Part shown: one piece after another, positions 16,762 through 25,621 of the stretch
Position numbering within the stretch: the first letter of the stretch is position 1
Layout of the letters: each line of letters starts with the position of its first letter
From: Ketobacter sp963922875
GTDB lineage: Bacteria > Pseudomonadota > Gammaproteobacteria > Pseudomonadales > Ketobacteraceae
Length of the DNA: 64,000 bases
NCBI GenBank assembly: GCA_963922875.1
Contig: CAWUJH010000007.1
Span: forward strand, 62,001 to 126,000
Reading direction: 5' to 3'
The notes under the pieces: model-generated
The model's input: only the letters and a program-made list of their open reading frames with translations
Database searches by the model: none
What the model was told of the DNA's origin: nothing
Position numbers and translations under genes: made by a program

Positions 16762-18252
16762 CTAGCGCCGACCCAATGCCTTAGTAATGGCACGAATAAG
16801 TTGACGGCCTAGCTGGGTTCCGAGAGTGCGAAAGAATGACTTTAACATGGCTTCCCAAGGACTTTGACGACGGGATCTTGCCCTGGACTTTGGTTCCGTT
16901 TCGCTTGCTGAGGAATTTTCCTGTTGAGTTTTTACCACCTCTTGTTCTTGCTTTGCTTTGTCTTTCATACGCTGCTGCAGGCGTTCGTGGGCGGATTCCC
17001 GATCAATGGTATCCCTATACTGCTGATGCAGTACTGATTGGCTAATGATGGCTTGGCGTTCAGTGGCCTCTAAAGGCCCCATACGAGATTGCGGTGGATT
17101 CATCAAGGTGGCTTCCACCGGTGTGGGGACGCCCTCCTCATCCAATACAGACACCAAGGCTTCGCCAACACCCAAGGTGGTAATGGTTTCTATCACATCA
17201 ACTTTAGGGTTAGGACGGAAGGTTTCTGCGGCACTTTTCACGGCCTTTTGATCTTTCGGGGTGAAGGCTCGCAGGGCGTGTTGAACTCGATGACCCAGCT
17301 GACCTAACACATCCTCTGGAATATCACTGGGGCTTTGGGTAACAAAATAAACACCCACACCCTTGGAGCGAATTAACCGCACCACTTGTTCTAATCGATC
17401 CAGTAATGCCTTGGGGGCATTTTCAAAAAGCAGGTGGGCTTCATCAAAGAAAAAAATCAGTTTTGGCTTAGCCGCATCCCCCACTTCAGGCAGCGCTTCA
17501 AATAATTCACTCATTAACCAGAACAGAAAGGTGCAATAAACACCAGGGTTTAGAATGAGGCGTTCACCATTAAGAATATTGATCACGCCTCTACCATCTG
17601 CAGCGGTACGCATGAAATCGCTAATAGAGAGCGCCGGTTCATTAAAGAATTGATCGGCACCACTTTCCCCCAAACTAAACAGGCGGCGCTGAATCGCACT
17701 GATGCTCTGGGTGGCAGCCCGTCCATAAGTGCTACTGACGGTCTCCGATTCGGTATCCATCCAATCGAGTAACGAGCGCAGGTCGTCCAGGTTAAGTATC
17801 GGCAGATCGCGATCCCGAGCCACGGCAAAAGCAATATCCAACACCCCTTGCTGAGTGTCGTTAAGTTCGAGCAAACTGCTGAGCAGTAAGGCGCCCATAT
17901 CCGTCAGGGTGGCCCTGACAGGGGTGCCTTTCTCACCATAGACATCCCAGAATTCAACCGGAAAGGCTTTCTGGCGATAATCAGGCAGACCAATTTTTTG
18001 TACGCGCTCATCAATTTTACGGTGAGGCTTACCACTCGCCGCCATACCTGATAGATCACCTTTAACATCCACCAGTAACACTGGCACACCCGCCGTGGAA
18101 AAGGCTTCTGCCAGAACCTGCAAGGTGACGGTTTTGCCGGTGCCAGTGGCTCCCGCAACCAGCCCATGTCGATTGGTCATGGGCAAGCAGGCTTTCACTT
18201 GGGTGCCTTCCGGGTTGGCACCGATGGTGAGAAATTCACTGACTGGTTTCAT
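16762..18252 (-). CDS. DUF853 (YjgR-like) HerA/FtsK-type ATPase
   Basis: The 496-residue protein has the DUF853 core: ATGTGKTVTLQ P-loop near 35-42, VPVLLVDVKGDLSGMA, GRGVINILNGERLILNPGVY, Walker B KLIFFFDEAHLLF, and GVYFVTQSPSDIPEDVLGQL. E. coli YjgR is the closest named relative; the function is unproven, though related ATPases pump DNA. The C-terminus (about 415-480) is a charged, Gln/Glu/Lys-rich segment before a basic end. It stands alone between the photolyase operon and an intergenic region. Confidence 0.9.
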   Translation of the reverse strand: MKPVSEFLTIGANPEGTQVKACLPMTNRHGLVAGATGTGKTVTLQVLAEAFSTAGVPVLLVDVKGDLSGMAASGKPHRKIDERVQKIGLPDYRQKAFPVEFWDVYGEKGTPVRATLTDMGALLLSSLLELNDTQQGVLDIAFAVARDRDLPILNLDDLRSLLDWMDTESETVSSTYGRAATQSISAIQRRLFSLGESGADQFFNEPALSISDFMRTAADGRGVINILNGERLILNPGVYCTFLFWLMSELFEALPEVGDAAKPKLIFFFDEAHLLFENAPKALLDRLEQVVRLIRSKGVGVYFVTQSPSDIPEDVLGQLGHRVQHALRAFTPKDQKAVKSAAETFRPNPKVDVIETITTLGVGEALVSVLDEEGVPTPVEATLMNPPQSRMGPLEATERQAIISQSVLHQQYRDTIDRESAHERLQQRMKDKAKQEQEVVKTQQENSSASETEPKSRARSRRQSPWEAMLKSFFRTLGTQLGRQLIRAITKALGRR

Positions 18253-18468
18253 AGGGTCAACTTCTTAATATTCCAATAGACGCGGGATACGTAGCTGGTT
18301 TCAGTTGTGCTGTTTGGTCCAAGGTCAGGTTGGAGATATCGTAAGAAACAAGCGCTGATTGAGAATAAACCAGCCGGTTCAGCAGACGCAAGCAAGAATT
18401 AGCCTCATCATAATGCCAGGCAAACTCTTATATATTAGGGTGCAACCATTACATAAGCCGTGAGTTAG
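18253..18468. other. Intergenic, no gene seen
   Basis: Upstream of the DUF853 gene. I saw no open frame that continues the outer-membrane-protein fragment at 18469, and no other feature. Confidence 0.4.
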
Positions 18469-18624
18469 GCAGCGGAAAAGTCTGACGGCACGGATTTAGT
18501 GGTGGGTTTTGCAGTTGACGTATTTTTCACGCCGGCCTTTGGGATGTCTCTGGACTTCAAAACATCCTATCCCGACTTTGGAAGCTATAGAACCAGTATG
18601 CTAGAGCTGGTATTTGCCTTCTAA
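18469..18624 (+). pseudogene. C-terminal remnant of an outer-membrane beta-barrel protein
   Basis: An open plus-strand frame of 51 codons with no start reads VGFAVDVFFTPAFGMSLDFK, then SYPDFGSYRTSMLELVFAF and stop. Alternating strands ending in an aromatic residue before the stop are typical of the last strands of outer-membrane barrels. A stop at 18466 closes the frame upstream, and neighbouring frames do not continue it. It is probably a deletion remnant beside the ars locus. Confidence 0.45.
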
Positions 18625-18634
18625 TTTTCTGAAA

Positions 18635-18666
18635 AACATTACTTGCATACTCATGCAAGTAATGTT
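18635..18666 (+). promoter_or_regulatory. Perfect 32-bp palindrome, likely ArsR operator
   Basis: AACATTACTTGCAT-ACTC-ATGCAAGTAATGTT has 14-bp perfect arms and a 4-base centre, 37 bases upstream of the arsR-type ATG. Position and symmetry fit a dimeric ArsR-family repressor site controlling the arsR-arsM transcript. Confidence 0.8.
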
Positions 18667-18703
18667 AACTTTGAGCCCTACCATTAGACCTGTTGGTTAA
18701 CCT

Positions 18704-19033
18704 ATGATTTCGCCCCAAAAGGCCTTTGCCAATCTAAGTACTGATTTTTTTAAAGCACTCTGTGACCCAACACGAATCCATATCCTAGTGACATTAGCCA
18801 AAAAAAATAGTCCCTGCCCTGTATCCGCGATTGCCGAACAGTGCTCCGTGGATTTTTCTGTTGTCTCCCGCCACTTAAGCGTGTTAAAGCGAACAGGAAT
18901 TGTCACTACTGAGAAAAGAGGTCGCGAGGTGCTTTATTCGTTTTGTACCGGTAATGTTGTTAAGTCATTACGCGTCTGCGCCGATGCCCTAGAAAGCTAT
19001 GGCACATCGAATGACAAAGGCCAATTAAAGTAA
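18704..19033 (+). CDS. ArsR-family transcriptional repressor
   Basis: The 109-residue winged helix-turn-helix protein has the ArsR pattern: FFKALCDPTRIHILVTLA, then CPVSAIAEQCSVDFSVVSRH (recognition helix) and GREVLYSF in the wing. Cysteines in the DNA-binding helix region (PCPVSAIAEQC) and near the C-terminus could bind As(III), but the classical ELCVCDL motif is absent. It precedes an ArsM-like methyltransferase by 60 bases and has a palindromic operator upstream, so I infer that it represses both genes and releases on metalloid or a methylated ligand. Confidence 0.9.
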   Translation: MISPQKAFANLSTDFFKALCDPTRIHILVTLAKKNSPCPVSAIAEQCSVDFSVVSRHLSVLKRTGIVTTEKRGREVLYSFCTGNVVKSLRVCADALESYGTSNDKGQLK

Positions 19034-19093
19034 AGCATTTTTTATTTGCCTATTATTTGCATATTTGCACAAACATACAATATGGAGAAAAAA

Positions 19094-19957
19094 ATGAAAA
19101 GCCTATCAAACACCAAGCATAGAGACACCGTGACGCGGGAGTACAGTGATAAACTTGAGCAGGAAATGGGATTTGCCCCCCATATATTAGAGGATGAGTT
19201 TGGGTATCAACAAAATGAACTTGCCGATATACCTGCTGACGCTGTGGCCAGTAGTTTCGGCTGTGGTAATCCACTAAGTTTCGGGGATGTATCCCCAGGA
19301 GACACCGTCGTTGATTTAGGTAGTGGTGCAGGAATGGACGTTATTCTAGCCGCAAAAAAAGTGGGATCTTCGGGCAAAGTAATTGGTATTGATATGACCG
19401 CTTCTATGATTGAAAAGGCCCGCACTAATATTGAGAAAGCGGGTGTTGCATCGATTGCCGAGATTCGTGAGGGGTTAATTGAATCGCTACCTATAGAATC
19501 AGGTTCTGTGGATTGGGTAATTTCCAATTGCGTAGTAAGTTTGTCTCCAGAAAAAGATCGCGTGTTTAGTGAGGTAAATCGAATTCTAAAACCTGGTGGA
19601 AAAATGCTGCTCACCGATCTTACAGTTGAGCCTATCCCCGGTTGGCTAAAAATGTTAATCGCATTAAAAAGCCCTGCCTCAGCAAAAGCCCAGGACTTTA
19701 AAACTTATTTTAATACCCTAGAAAGTTCGGGATTAGTCCACAGCCGGCTAGTGTCTCGATTGGTTTATGATGCAGAATCGATCGCCGCTATGACTCGAGG
19801 TGAACTGAACAAACAAGGCTCACTCATTAGCGCCCTACTTACGCTCAACAAAAACCAACTAATAGCTCATTTACTGGAACCTTTAGTTGACCCAGTTGCA
19901 AGACGCTTTTCTGGCATGGTATCCAGCATTAAAATTTACGCTGAGAAGCCAGCTTGA
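19094..19957 (+). CDS. ArsM-like SAM-dependent methyltransferase
   Basis: The 287-residue form starts at ATG 19094, seven bases after GGAGA. An upstream in-frame extension from 19046 lacks a site. Seen are the SAM motif VVDLGSGAGMDVILAAKKVG, GIDMT, and two family cysteines in SSFGCGNP and WVISNCVVSLSP, then RILKPGGKMLLTDL. ArsM enzymes methylate As(III) to volatile or less retained species using paired cysteines. The C-terminal part (about 190-287) is longer and differs from the usual second domain with its CC/CxxC pair, so the substrate could be another metalloid. It sits with an ArsR repressor. Confidence 0.82.
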   Translation: MKSLSNTKHRDTVTREYSDKLEQEMGFAPHILEDEFGYQQNELADIPADAVASSFGCGNPLSFGDVSPGDTVVDLGSGAGMDVILAAKKVGSSGKVIGIDMTASMIEKARTNIEKAGVASIAEIREGLIESLPIESGSVDWVISNCVVSLSPEKDRVFSEVNRILKPGGKMLLTDLTVEPIPGWLKMLIALKSPASAKAQDFKTYFNTLESSGLVHSRLVSRLVYDAESIAAMTRGELNKQGSLISALLTLNKNQLIAHLLEPLVDPVARRFSGMVSSIKIYAEKPA

Positions 19958-20009
19958 CGCCGGTTTGTGTAATATAACTTTGAGAATAAGAGTTAAATAG
20001 GGATTATTT

Positions 20010-22304
20010 TTACGAATTGACTGGAAACCAACAAGTAAATATTGATCCCTTTCCAAGCTCACTTACAACCGAAATCTCACCATTGTGCAGAAATATCAAT
20101 TCTTGAGCTAGCGCAAGCCCCAACCCAGTACCGCCAGCATGAGAATAAAAATTATTACCCAACTGCTCATAGCGTTGGAACAGTTTACTAATATCCTCTT
20201 TATTTATACCAATACCGGTATCGGCTACGTGAATCGCCAAACCGGTTTGTCCATGTCTATTATTCAAATCGCCATAGATTCTAACGCTGCCTACTTCAGT
20301 GAATTTTACGGCGTTAGCTGCAACATTTATCAATATCTGCATAAATCGCTTGCGATCAACATTTAGCGAATCAATTGGCATACTATTAATTACCAAGGCG
20401 ACATCTTTATCTTTTGCCATTGGCATCAATACGTTCTCAAGTTCAACAAAGGCAGTAGAGAGACTTATATCTTGCTTATCGATTTTTAACTTACCGGATT
20501 CCACTTTAGATAGATCCAGAATATCATTGATTAGTGACAGCAAATGGCGTCCATTACGGTCAATGATGGAAATACTTTCAATGGCGCTTTTATCGTTGCG
20601 CAAAGCTTTGCTCTTAAGCAGACGAACGCTAAAACCAATAATAGAATTTAACGGTGTTCTTAACTCATGGGACATACTGGCTAAAAACTCTGATTTTACC
20701 GCATTTGCTTTCTTAGCTTCCGACAGTGCTTTATTTAAATCTGCGGTTTTTTCCTCAACTTCTAGTTCTATTTGTGCGCTACGACTAATCATCATCAAAA
20801 TAAACAACCCACACAGTGCAGCAATAACAAAACCACTTACCAGAACAACCCATACATTACTCGATTGATTTTCCCTTATATAATCTCCTGTCGGGGTAAA
20901 ATAAAAGGTCCATTGACGATGAAATACCTCTACCGGCAATGTCACAGGTACACCAACCGGCTCTTTCTCATTGGTATAAATTATTTCAAAATTCTTATCA
21001 TTTGTAGTATCGACAATACGAATTGCAACATTTTTTGCAAGCGCTTGCGGTATCATCGTATTGATAAGCTCCTGCACCCGATAGACAGATGAAATCAAAC
21101 TATCGACATTGCCCTGAGAATCAACTATTGGAGAAAGCAATAGAAATGCCTTTTGACTATCGGCCTCCTGAACCAACACAATTGTCTCTGTGGCTACAAT
21201 TTGTTGAGTATGTATTGCTTTTGAAATGGCTTCCATACGACTTTTATCCGAACCGATATCAAAACCATGAGCCTCTTTATTGATGACATAGGGTTCCAAA
21301 TAGTAAACCGGATAGTAGTACTCTTTTTGTTTCGCAGGCATTCTTTCCTGATTGTTGTCACGCTCCCAAAAATTGAATTTCTCACCCATTAAATCAGACA
21401 TGTTTTTCTCATAAATAACACGCTGACTGCTCTCAACTTTTGGAATCCACGACAGCGCGTAGACTCCAGGAGTTGATTCATATACCCCCAACGCATAGCG
21501 AGAAAATTGAACAAAGCTAACGTCATCAAATGCTATAAATAGTGAGCTTAATGTCTTCGATATTTGCTCGAGATCAAACACGAGCTTACCTATTATTTCG
21601 CTTATGCCAGACACCCGCGCCTGAAATAATTGTTGAACTTTTTCCTCATCAGCTGACCGCACGCTAGCAAACAGCCCCACTATCGACGCAACTAACACCA
21701 AATAGAATGAACTGAATAATACAATTTTGAATTTGTTACGCCAGCGCCCGCTCCAGAAAATTAACAGTGTAATTGGAATAAAAACTAATACCCCTATAGT
21801 GTCTCCAACCCACCAAAAAAACCAATTTTCAATGTAGCTTGCTCTATCGATGACACCATTAGCATAAAGTGAGGTAACCCCAACAAAAGACGACACAATG
21901 CAGGAAATCGGGCCTACCACTACGCCAAGGGTTAAGGCATCATTAGCTCGATACTGAGTATTCTTGAACTCTGTAAATCGTCGGACCAATAGTAAAGCTG
22001 TAAAGGTTTGAAGGGATGCACCAAAAGCAATTAGCATCGGAACAACGAGCTTACCGGATAGTTCAAAAATTGAAGCGCCTGCGATCTGTACATTAATCGC
22101 AAAGGACCCAAGAAACACACCGACTAACGTAATTCGCCCAAAGGTTGCAATCATTAAAAAGGCAAAACCAGCAGCTGGCCAAAATGGACTTGAAAAGCCT
22201 GGTGGGATCGCGAAGTACCCAGCAATAGAGCCCATGAACCAATAACCAATGGCAGTTAGTGTTACTAGCCCAAGCTTCAGCAAGCCTAGTCCTTTGGGTG
22301 TCAT
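20010..22304 (-). CDS. Membrane sensor histidine kinase (MASE1-CHASE-HisKA-HATPase)
   Basis: The 764-residue protein starts with a multi-helix MASE1-type sensor (about 1-215; PPGFSSPFWPAAGFAFLMIA, WWVGDTIGVLVFIPITLLIF). A CHASE-like periplasmic domain follows (about 235-470; YALSWIPKV, YYPVYYLEP, GFDIGSD), then a transmembrane helix near 478-500. The HisKA box is SMSHELRTPLNSIIGF with phospho-acceptor H546. The ATPase domain has NVAANAVKFT (N box), VADTGIGI (G1) and GGTGLGLAL (G2). There is no receiver domain or adjacent response regulator, so it is an orphan kinase. Its ligand and target are unknown. Confidence 0.92.
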   Translation of the reverse strand: MTPKGLGLLKLGLVTLTAIGYWFMGSIAGYFAIPPGFSSPFWPAAGFAFLMIATFGRITLVGVFLGSFAINVQIAGASIFELSGKLVVPMLIAFGASLQTFTALLLVRRFTEFKNTQYRANDALTLGVVVGPISCIVSSFVGVTSLYANGVIDRASYIENWFFWWVGDTIGVLVFIPITLLIFWSGRWRNKFKIVLFSSFYLVLVASIVGLFASVRSADEEKVQQLFQARVSGISEIIGKLVFDLEQISKTLSSLFIAFDDVSFVQFSRYALGVYESTPGVYALSWIPKVESSQRVIYEKNMSDLMGEKFNFWERDNNQERMPAKQKEYYYPVYYLEPYVINKEAHGFDIGSDKSRMEAISKAIHTQQIVATETIVLVQEADSQKAFLLLSPIVDSQGNVDSLISSVYRVQELINTMIPQALAKNVAIRIVDTTNDKNFEIIYTNEKEPVGVPVTLPVEVFHRQWTFYFTPTGDYIRENQSSNVWVVLVSGFVIAALCGLFILMMISRSAQIELEVEEKTADLNKALSEAKKANAVKSEFLASMSHELRTPLNSIIGFSVRLLKSKALRNDKSAIESISIIDRNGRHLLSLINDILDLSKVESGKLKIDKQDISLSTAFVELENVLMPMAKDKDVALVINSMPIDSLNVDRKRFMQILINVAANAVKFTEVGSVRIYGDLNNRHGQTGLAIHVADTGIGINKEDISKLFQRYEQLGNNFYSHAGGTGLGLALAQELIFLHNGEISVVSELGKGSIFTCWFPVNS

Positions 22305-22423
22305 ACAGTTAATCCATTAATCGAGGATTATCATCCTAAAAATGTTCTAATAATGTATTAACTTTAGCTGATAAATTTTATTAGGTTTGTAAATCAACCA
22401 AGGATTAGCGAGCGCTAACGAGG

Positions 22424-22636
22424 CTAAACCGATATATTGATGTTAGTACCGATAGCATCGGAACCAGTAGAAGAAGGAGCAGTAGCGGAGACGGCTTCAA
22501 TCAAGGCCAAGGCGGCGTCTTCCTGGATATTCATAGCCTTTTTTAGCAACAGAAGTTCTGCTTGTTGCAGGGTCCGCTGTTGTGAAGTCTGGCTGACGTC
22601 TTGAGCAAGACTGCTGGTGAAACTACCTACGTTCAT
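22424..22636 (-). CDS. YjfB-family putative motility protein
   Basis: The 70-residue form starts at ATG 22636, which has GAGG five bases upstream. It shows the YjfB pattern: a short N-terminus, QQAELLLLKKAMNIQEDAALALIEAV and the end IGTNINISV. The family is associated with flagellar motility in proteobacteria but has no established molecular role. No flagellar genes are in view. Confidence 0.8.
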   Translation of the reverse strand: MNVGSFTSSLAQDVSQTSQQRTLQQAELLLLKKAMNIQEDAALALIEAVSATAPSSTGSDAIGTNINISV

Positions 22637-22736
22637 TGCTACCTCAAAGTTAAACTGCTCCGTATTGCGTGTTATCGGCCACAGGTGACTTAACTTTAGA
22701 ATAATTTTCACTAACTAATGCAATAAGGCCTATGAA

Positions 22737-23192
22737 CTACCAATAACGGCCTCCAGCCGCCACTAGTACTACGATCAAGCCCAAACTTAAATTTATAGCG
22801 ATCAGCTTGCGTATTTGAGCGAGTTGCTGCCCACCCTGCTCCCAATCTTTGCTTGCCACTGCCTGACACAAGCGTCGGTAAGGCGCCAAATACACATGCC
22901 CAAAGAGCGCTGTCATTATTAATCCGAGCAACAGCATGATATGAATGTTCGGTCGAATATTAGCAAAGCCACCAAAGCCGACGAAGACCATCCAGAATCC
23001 TGTAACCAATAAAACGCTTACCGCAAGCCAAACCCACGGAAAAAAACGGCCAAATACTCCGCGCCATAACTCTAATCTCTGTGGTGGAGGCAATACCTGA
23101 GCCGCCACTGGACGCAATGCCATATAGGCGAAAAACATACCACCAACCCAAATCACCGCAAAGACTACATGTAGCGCCAAAGCAACGGCCAT
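22737..23192 (-). CDS. CopD-like four-helix membrane protein
   Basis: The 151-residue protein has four hydrophobic helices. The pattern LHVVFAVIWVGGMFFAYMAL at the start and HIMLLLGLIMTALFGHVYL later matches the CopD-like domain proteins, some linked to copper handling or heme binding via membrane histidines. No copper genes are nearby, so the role is open. Gene start at ATG 23192. Confidence 0.75.
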   Translation of the reverse strand: MAVALALHVVFAVIWVGGMFFAYMALRPVAAQVLPPPQRLELWRGVFGRFFPWVWLAVSVLLVTGFWMVFVGFGGFANIRPNIHIMLLLGLIMTALFGHVYLAPYRRLCQAVASKDWEQGGQQLAQIRKLIAINLSLGLIVVLVAAGGRYW

Positions 23193-23360
23193 CGTGATTC
23201 CTTTATCATTACTTCATTAAAAAGCTAGAGTGACAAAGGTTATCCAAGTGGGGTTAAATTAGCAACGCTGTATTTTCAACTTTCAATAGTACAGAGCCAC
23301 AAGTCGGAAGCATCTGGAATTCCGTACTACGCCACCTGTTAAAACTCATAAGCCTAACCC

Positions 23361-23398
23361 TCAAAAAAAGGGCTTAAGGCAACATGCCTAAAGCCCTT
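23361..23398 (-). terminator. Rho-independent terminator of the CSLREA gene
   Basis: AAGGGCTTAAGGC-AACAT-GCCTAAAGCCCTT gives a 13-bp stem with one mismatch. On the minus strand it is followed by a run of seven T (A run at 23363-23369), about 50 bases past the gene's stop. Confidence 0.85.
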
Positions 23399-23447
23399 CT
23401 CACGATTTATTAAGTCACTATTGTTGGCTTAACATTAACCATATATA

Positions 23448-24101
23448 TTAGAAAAAATGGACCAAAGGCCCCCCTAATGTGGATGTGTTGTTAGTAGAAT
23501 TTGATACCGTAGATCCGAGTAATTGAATATTTCCTCCATTCAAAATAGCGGCCAGACCTCCAACTTCTGCCTCATTATAGAAAAAATAGCAGTCAACAAA
23601 TTTAGCTAGAGAGCCTTCGTGAACCAATACAGCCCCGCCCGCAGAAAAAGACTGTGGTTCGCCATTGACCATCTTGAGATTTTTTACCTCTAAATAGGTG
23701 TATGGCTGTACTTCAAACACCCTATCTGTATCGTTTGCCATCATGATGGCAGATGGAGTTTCACTATCACCAGAAATCACAACGGCTTCTCTTATGTCTA
23801 GATCATATTTAGTTTCATCGCCTGCACCAGGAGCAAAGCCCTCTCCTCCTGCACCTTCTGTCATATAAGGATGAAGACCGATAGGAATTTTTATTTCGTC
23901 AATTACTGGTAAACTTTCGCCTGATTCACAGCCCGCCCAAGGCATATTGTGGTTGGCAGCATAAACGGCTTCACGCAGTGAACATTCGTTATCGAAAACA
24001 ATGCCATCCTGACTTGTATTGACATTGATGGTGGCCCCATACGACGCGGCAACAAATAATACATTTATAGCGACCGCTCCAAATATTGCTTTCTTAAGCA
24101 T
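23448..24101 (-). CDS. Short secreted CSLREA-domain protein
   Basis: The 217-residue form begins at ATG 24101 (GGAG eight bases upstream) with a signal peptide LKKAIFGAVAINVLFVAASYGA. The CSLREA motif follows (INVNTSQDGIVFDNECSLRE, then AVYAANHN). The remainder suggests a few turns of a pectin-lyase-like beta-helix (VISGDSETPSAIMM, YLEVKNLKMVNG, LAKFVDCYFFYNEA, GNIQLLGSTVSNST). CSLREA proteins are usually several hundred residues with many helix turns and often a C-terminal sorting domain; this one stops after about four turns, so it may be truncated. A strong terminator sits right behind it. Confidence 0.75.
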   Translation of the reverse strand: MLKKAIFGAVAINVLFVAASYGATINVNTSQDGIVFDNECSLREAVYAANHNMPWAGCESGESLPVIDEIKIPIGLHPYMTEGAGGEGFAPGAGDETKYDLDIREAVVISGDSETPSAIMMANDTDRVFEVQPYTYLEVKNLKMVNGEPQSFSAGGAVLVHEGSLAKFVDCYFFYNEAEVGGLAAILNGGNIQLLGSTVSNSTNNTSTLGGPLVHFF

Positions 24102-24167
24102 TGTAAAACTCCGTTTCATTAAATGAGTAGGTTTATATTTGTTCACAAAACAATAGTGTCTTAGCAA

Positions 24168-24654
24168 ACACTGGGCACTCTACATTTCGAATCAAATAGT
24201 CGCTTTAACAAATGATATTGAATTCAAATTTTTGGGATAATAGATGCTGTGACTTCCACTATCAGTGACCTATCTATGGCGAAGATAAAGAAGTAGTGTT
24301 TACTGACAGTTAAAACCCTGACTGATTAACGGTTTTATCTAAACAGATTATTAGCTGGCGCCATTCATTGCTCTATTAACAATGATATCTGATCTAATAT
24401 CCAATAATTTTCCAACTACATGTTGCCTCCATATTTTTCTGCCAATAGAAACCGATGGTTTATTTCTGTATTGAATTTTTGCAATATAAGCTTGCATAAA
24501 CGCGAGTAGCAAAATTATCGCATTTGCTCCATAATTTTTTGAAAATCTTAATGTGATTGCACTAAACGGCATTAAACCTTTGTATTTTTTTCATACTAGA
24601 ACTAAAAACTATGTCAATTAACATCCGAATATCTTCAAAGCGGAGTTTTATGAT
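24168..24654. other. AT-rich intergenic region
   Basis: Upstream of the CSLREA gene. A minus-strand open frame at 24351-24572 has no ribosome-binding site or recognisable motif. A GCGGAGTTTTA string (24640-24650) echoes the ACGGAGTTTTA leader of the CSLREA gene on the other strand, which may be coincidence. Confidence 0.35.
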
Positions 24655-24795
24655 ATGAATCACCACTGGCTTTTAGGGTTATGGAAGGTACTAAAATCTG
24701 TGTTGCTGGTTCAAGCGTTCACAGATAAAGATATTATTAATCCAGTTTCTCATAATCCACAATTACTTATTCCTGGAGAAATTTTTCCGCTATAA
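24655..24795 (+). CDS. Possible small ORF of 46 residues
   Basis: ATG 24655 to TAA 24793-24795 encodes MNHHWLLGLWKVLKSVLLVQ...LIPGEIFPL. CGGAG lies 9 bases upstream of the ATG. The first 20 residues could form one membrane helix. No homologue is recognised, and it may be spurious. Confidence 0.2.
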   Translation: MNHHWLLGLWKVLKSVLLVQAFTDKDIINPVSHNPQLLIPGEIFPL

Positions 24796-24884
24796 AGTGA
24801 GCGCTAATCTGCGACATTCATTAAAACCAAGCATATTGTCCGCCAACTTTCTAGCAATCATCTAAAAACAGGATTTTCTTTTTT

Positions 24885-25505
24885 ATGGACATGGCATACT
24901 GTCAAACCACCGAACAGAGCAAGGACCAAATTCGATCCATATTAAAGTCGACTTTATCTTGTTGGGATAAACTTTCGCCATCGACCATCAACTCCCTTTT
25001 ATCGGTAGCCAGACAAGTTCAGTTCTCCAAAAACTCCAACGTTTTTACACAAGGTAATAGCGACTATAGCCTTTATTTGTTACACCGTGGATTGTGGCGA
25101 ATTTATTACATTACCAAAACGGGGCGAGAATATATCAAAGTTTTTTTGAAAGAAGGGATGCTCTTTGTTCCGCTCAAGGCTTATCTCCAACAGCAGCCAG
25201 TAGAATACAGCGTACAGGCCCTCGAGAGTTCACTAGCTATTCGGATACCCTATGAAGTATTCGCTGGTTTATTAGAGGAGGATAAAGAACTGTTGAAAAT
25301 CTGGCGATGCCACATGGAAAATCACTTCTTGCGGCATGAGGAACGCGAAAGAGTTTTGCTGTCCACCAGCGGCGCTGAACGCTACCAGCACTTTGTGCAA
25401 ACCTATGAAGGACTTGAAAAGCGAATTCCCCAGTATCACATAGCTTCGTATCTGGGTTTGACAGAACAATCTCTTTCCCGCATCAAAGCGACTGTCCAAA
25501 CCTGA
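24885..25505 (+). CDS. Crp/Fnr-family transcriptional regulator
   Basis: The 206-residue protein has a cyclic-nucleotide-binding-like beta-barrel (about 25-120: NVFTQGNSDYSLYLLHRGLW, YIKVFLKEGMLFVP, YSVQALESSLAIRIPYEVF) and a short C-terminal helix-turn-helix (PQYHIASYLGLTEQSLSRIK). It lacks the cysteines of Fnr and the full RxS cAMP-binding motif, and resembles the Crp/Fnr regulators with an abbreviated DNA-binding domain that are often found as single genes. Targets are unknown. Confidence 0.85.
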   Translation: MDMAYCQTTEQSKDQIRSILKSTLSCWDKLSPSTINSLLSVARQVQFSKNSNVFTQGNSDYSLYLLHRGLWRIYYITKTGREYIKVFLKEGMLFVPLKAYLQQQPVEYSVQALESSLAIRIPYEVFAGLLEEDKELLKIWRCHMENHFLRHEERERVLLSTSGAERYQHFVQTYEGLEKRIPQYHIASYLGLTEQSLSRIKATVQT

Positions 25506-25582
25506 TACTTTACAAGAAAACAACCCCCGCTTTTTGGATATAGATGTGTCCATTGGCGCTGAATTGGGATGTGCTGATTACC

Positions 25583-25611
25583 AAATCCTGGATCGATATT
25601 TTCCAGGATTT
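25583..25611. terminator. Hairpin between convergent genes
   Basis: AAATCCTGGA-TCGATATTT-TCCAGGATTT has perfect 10-bp arms and lies between the 3' ends of the Crp/Fnr gene and the DUF808 gene. A/T-rich ends on both sides suit a bidirectional terminator. Confidence 0.6.
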
Positions 25612-25621
25612 CTTTAACGAC

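Noticed and set aside
20299..20868. 189-codon plus-strand frame within the histidine kinase gene
   Set aside because: Antisense to well-conserved kinase motifs.
24351..24572. 73-codon minus-strand frame between the CSLREA and Crp/Fnr genes
   Set aside because: No ribosome-binding site, no family motif, in AT-rich DNA.
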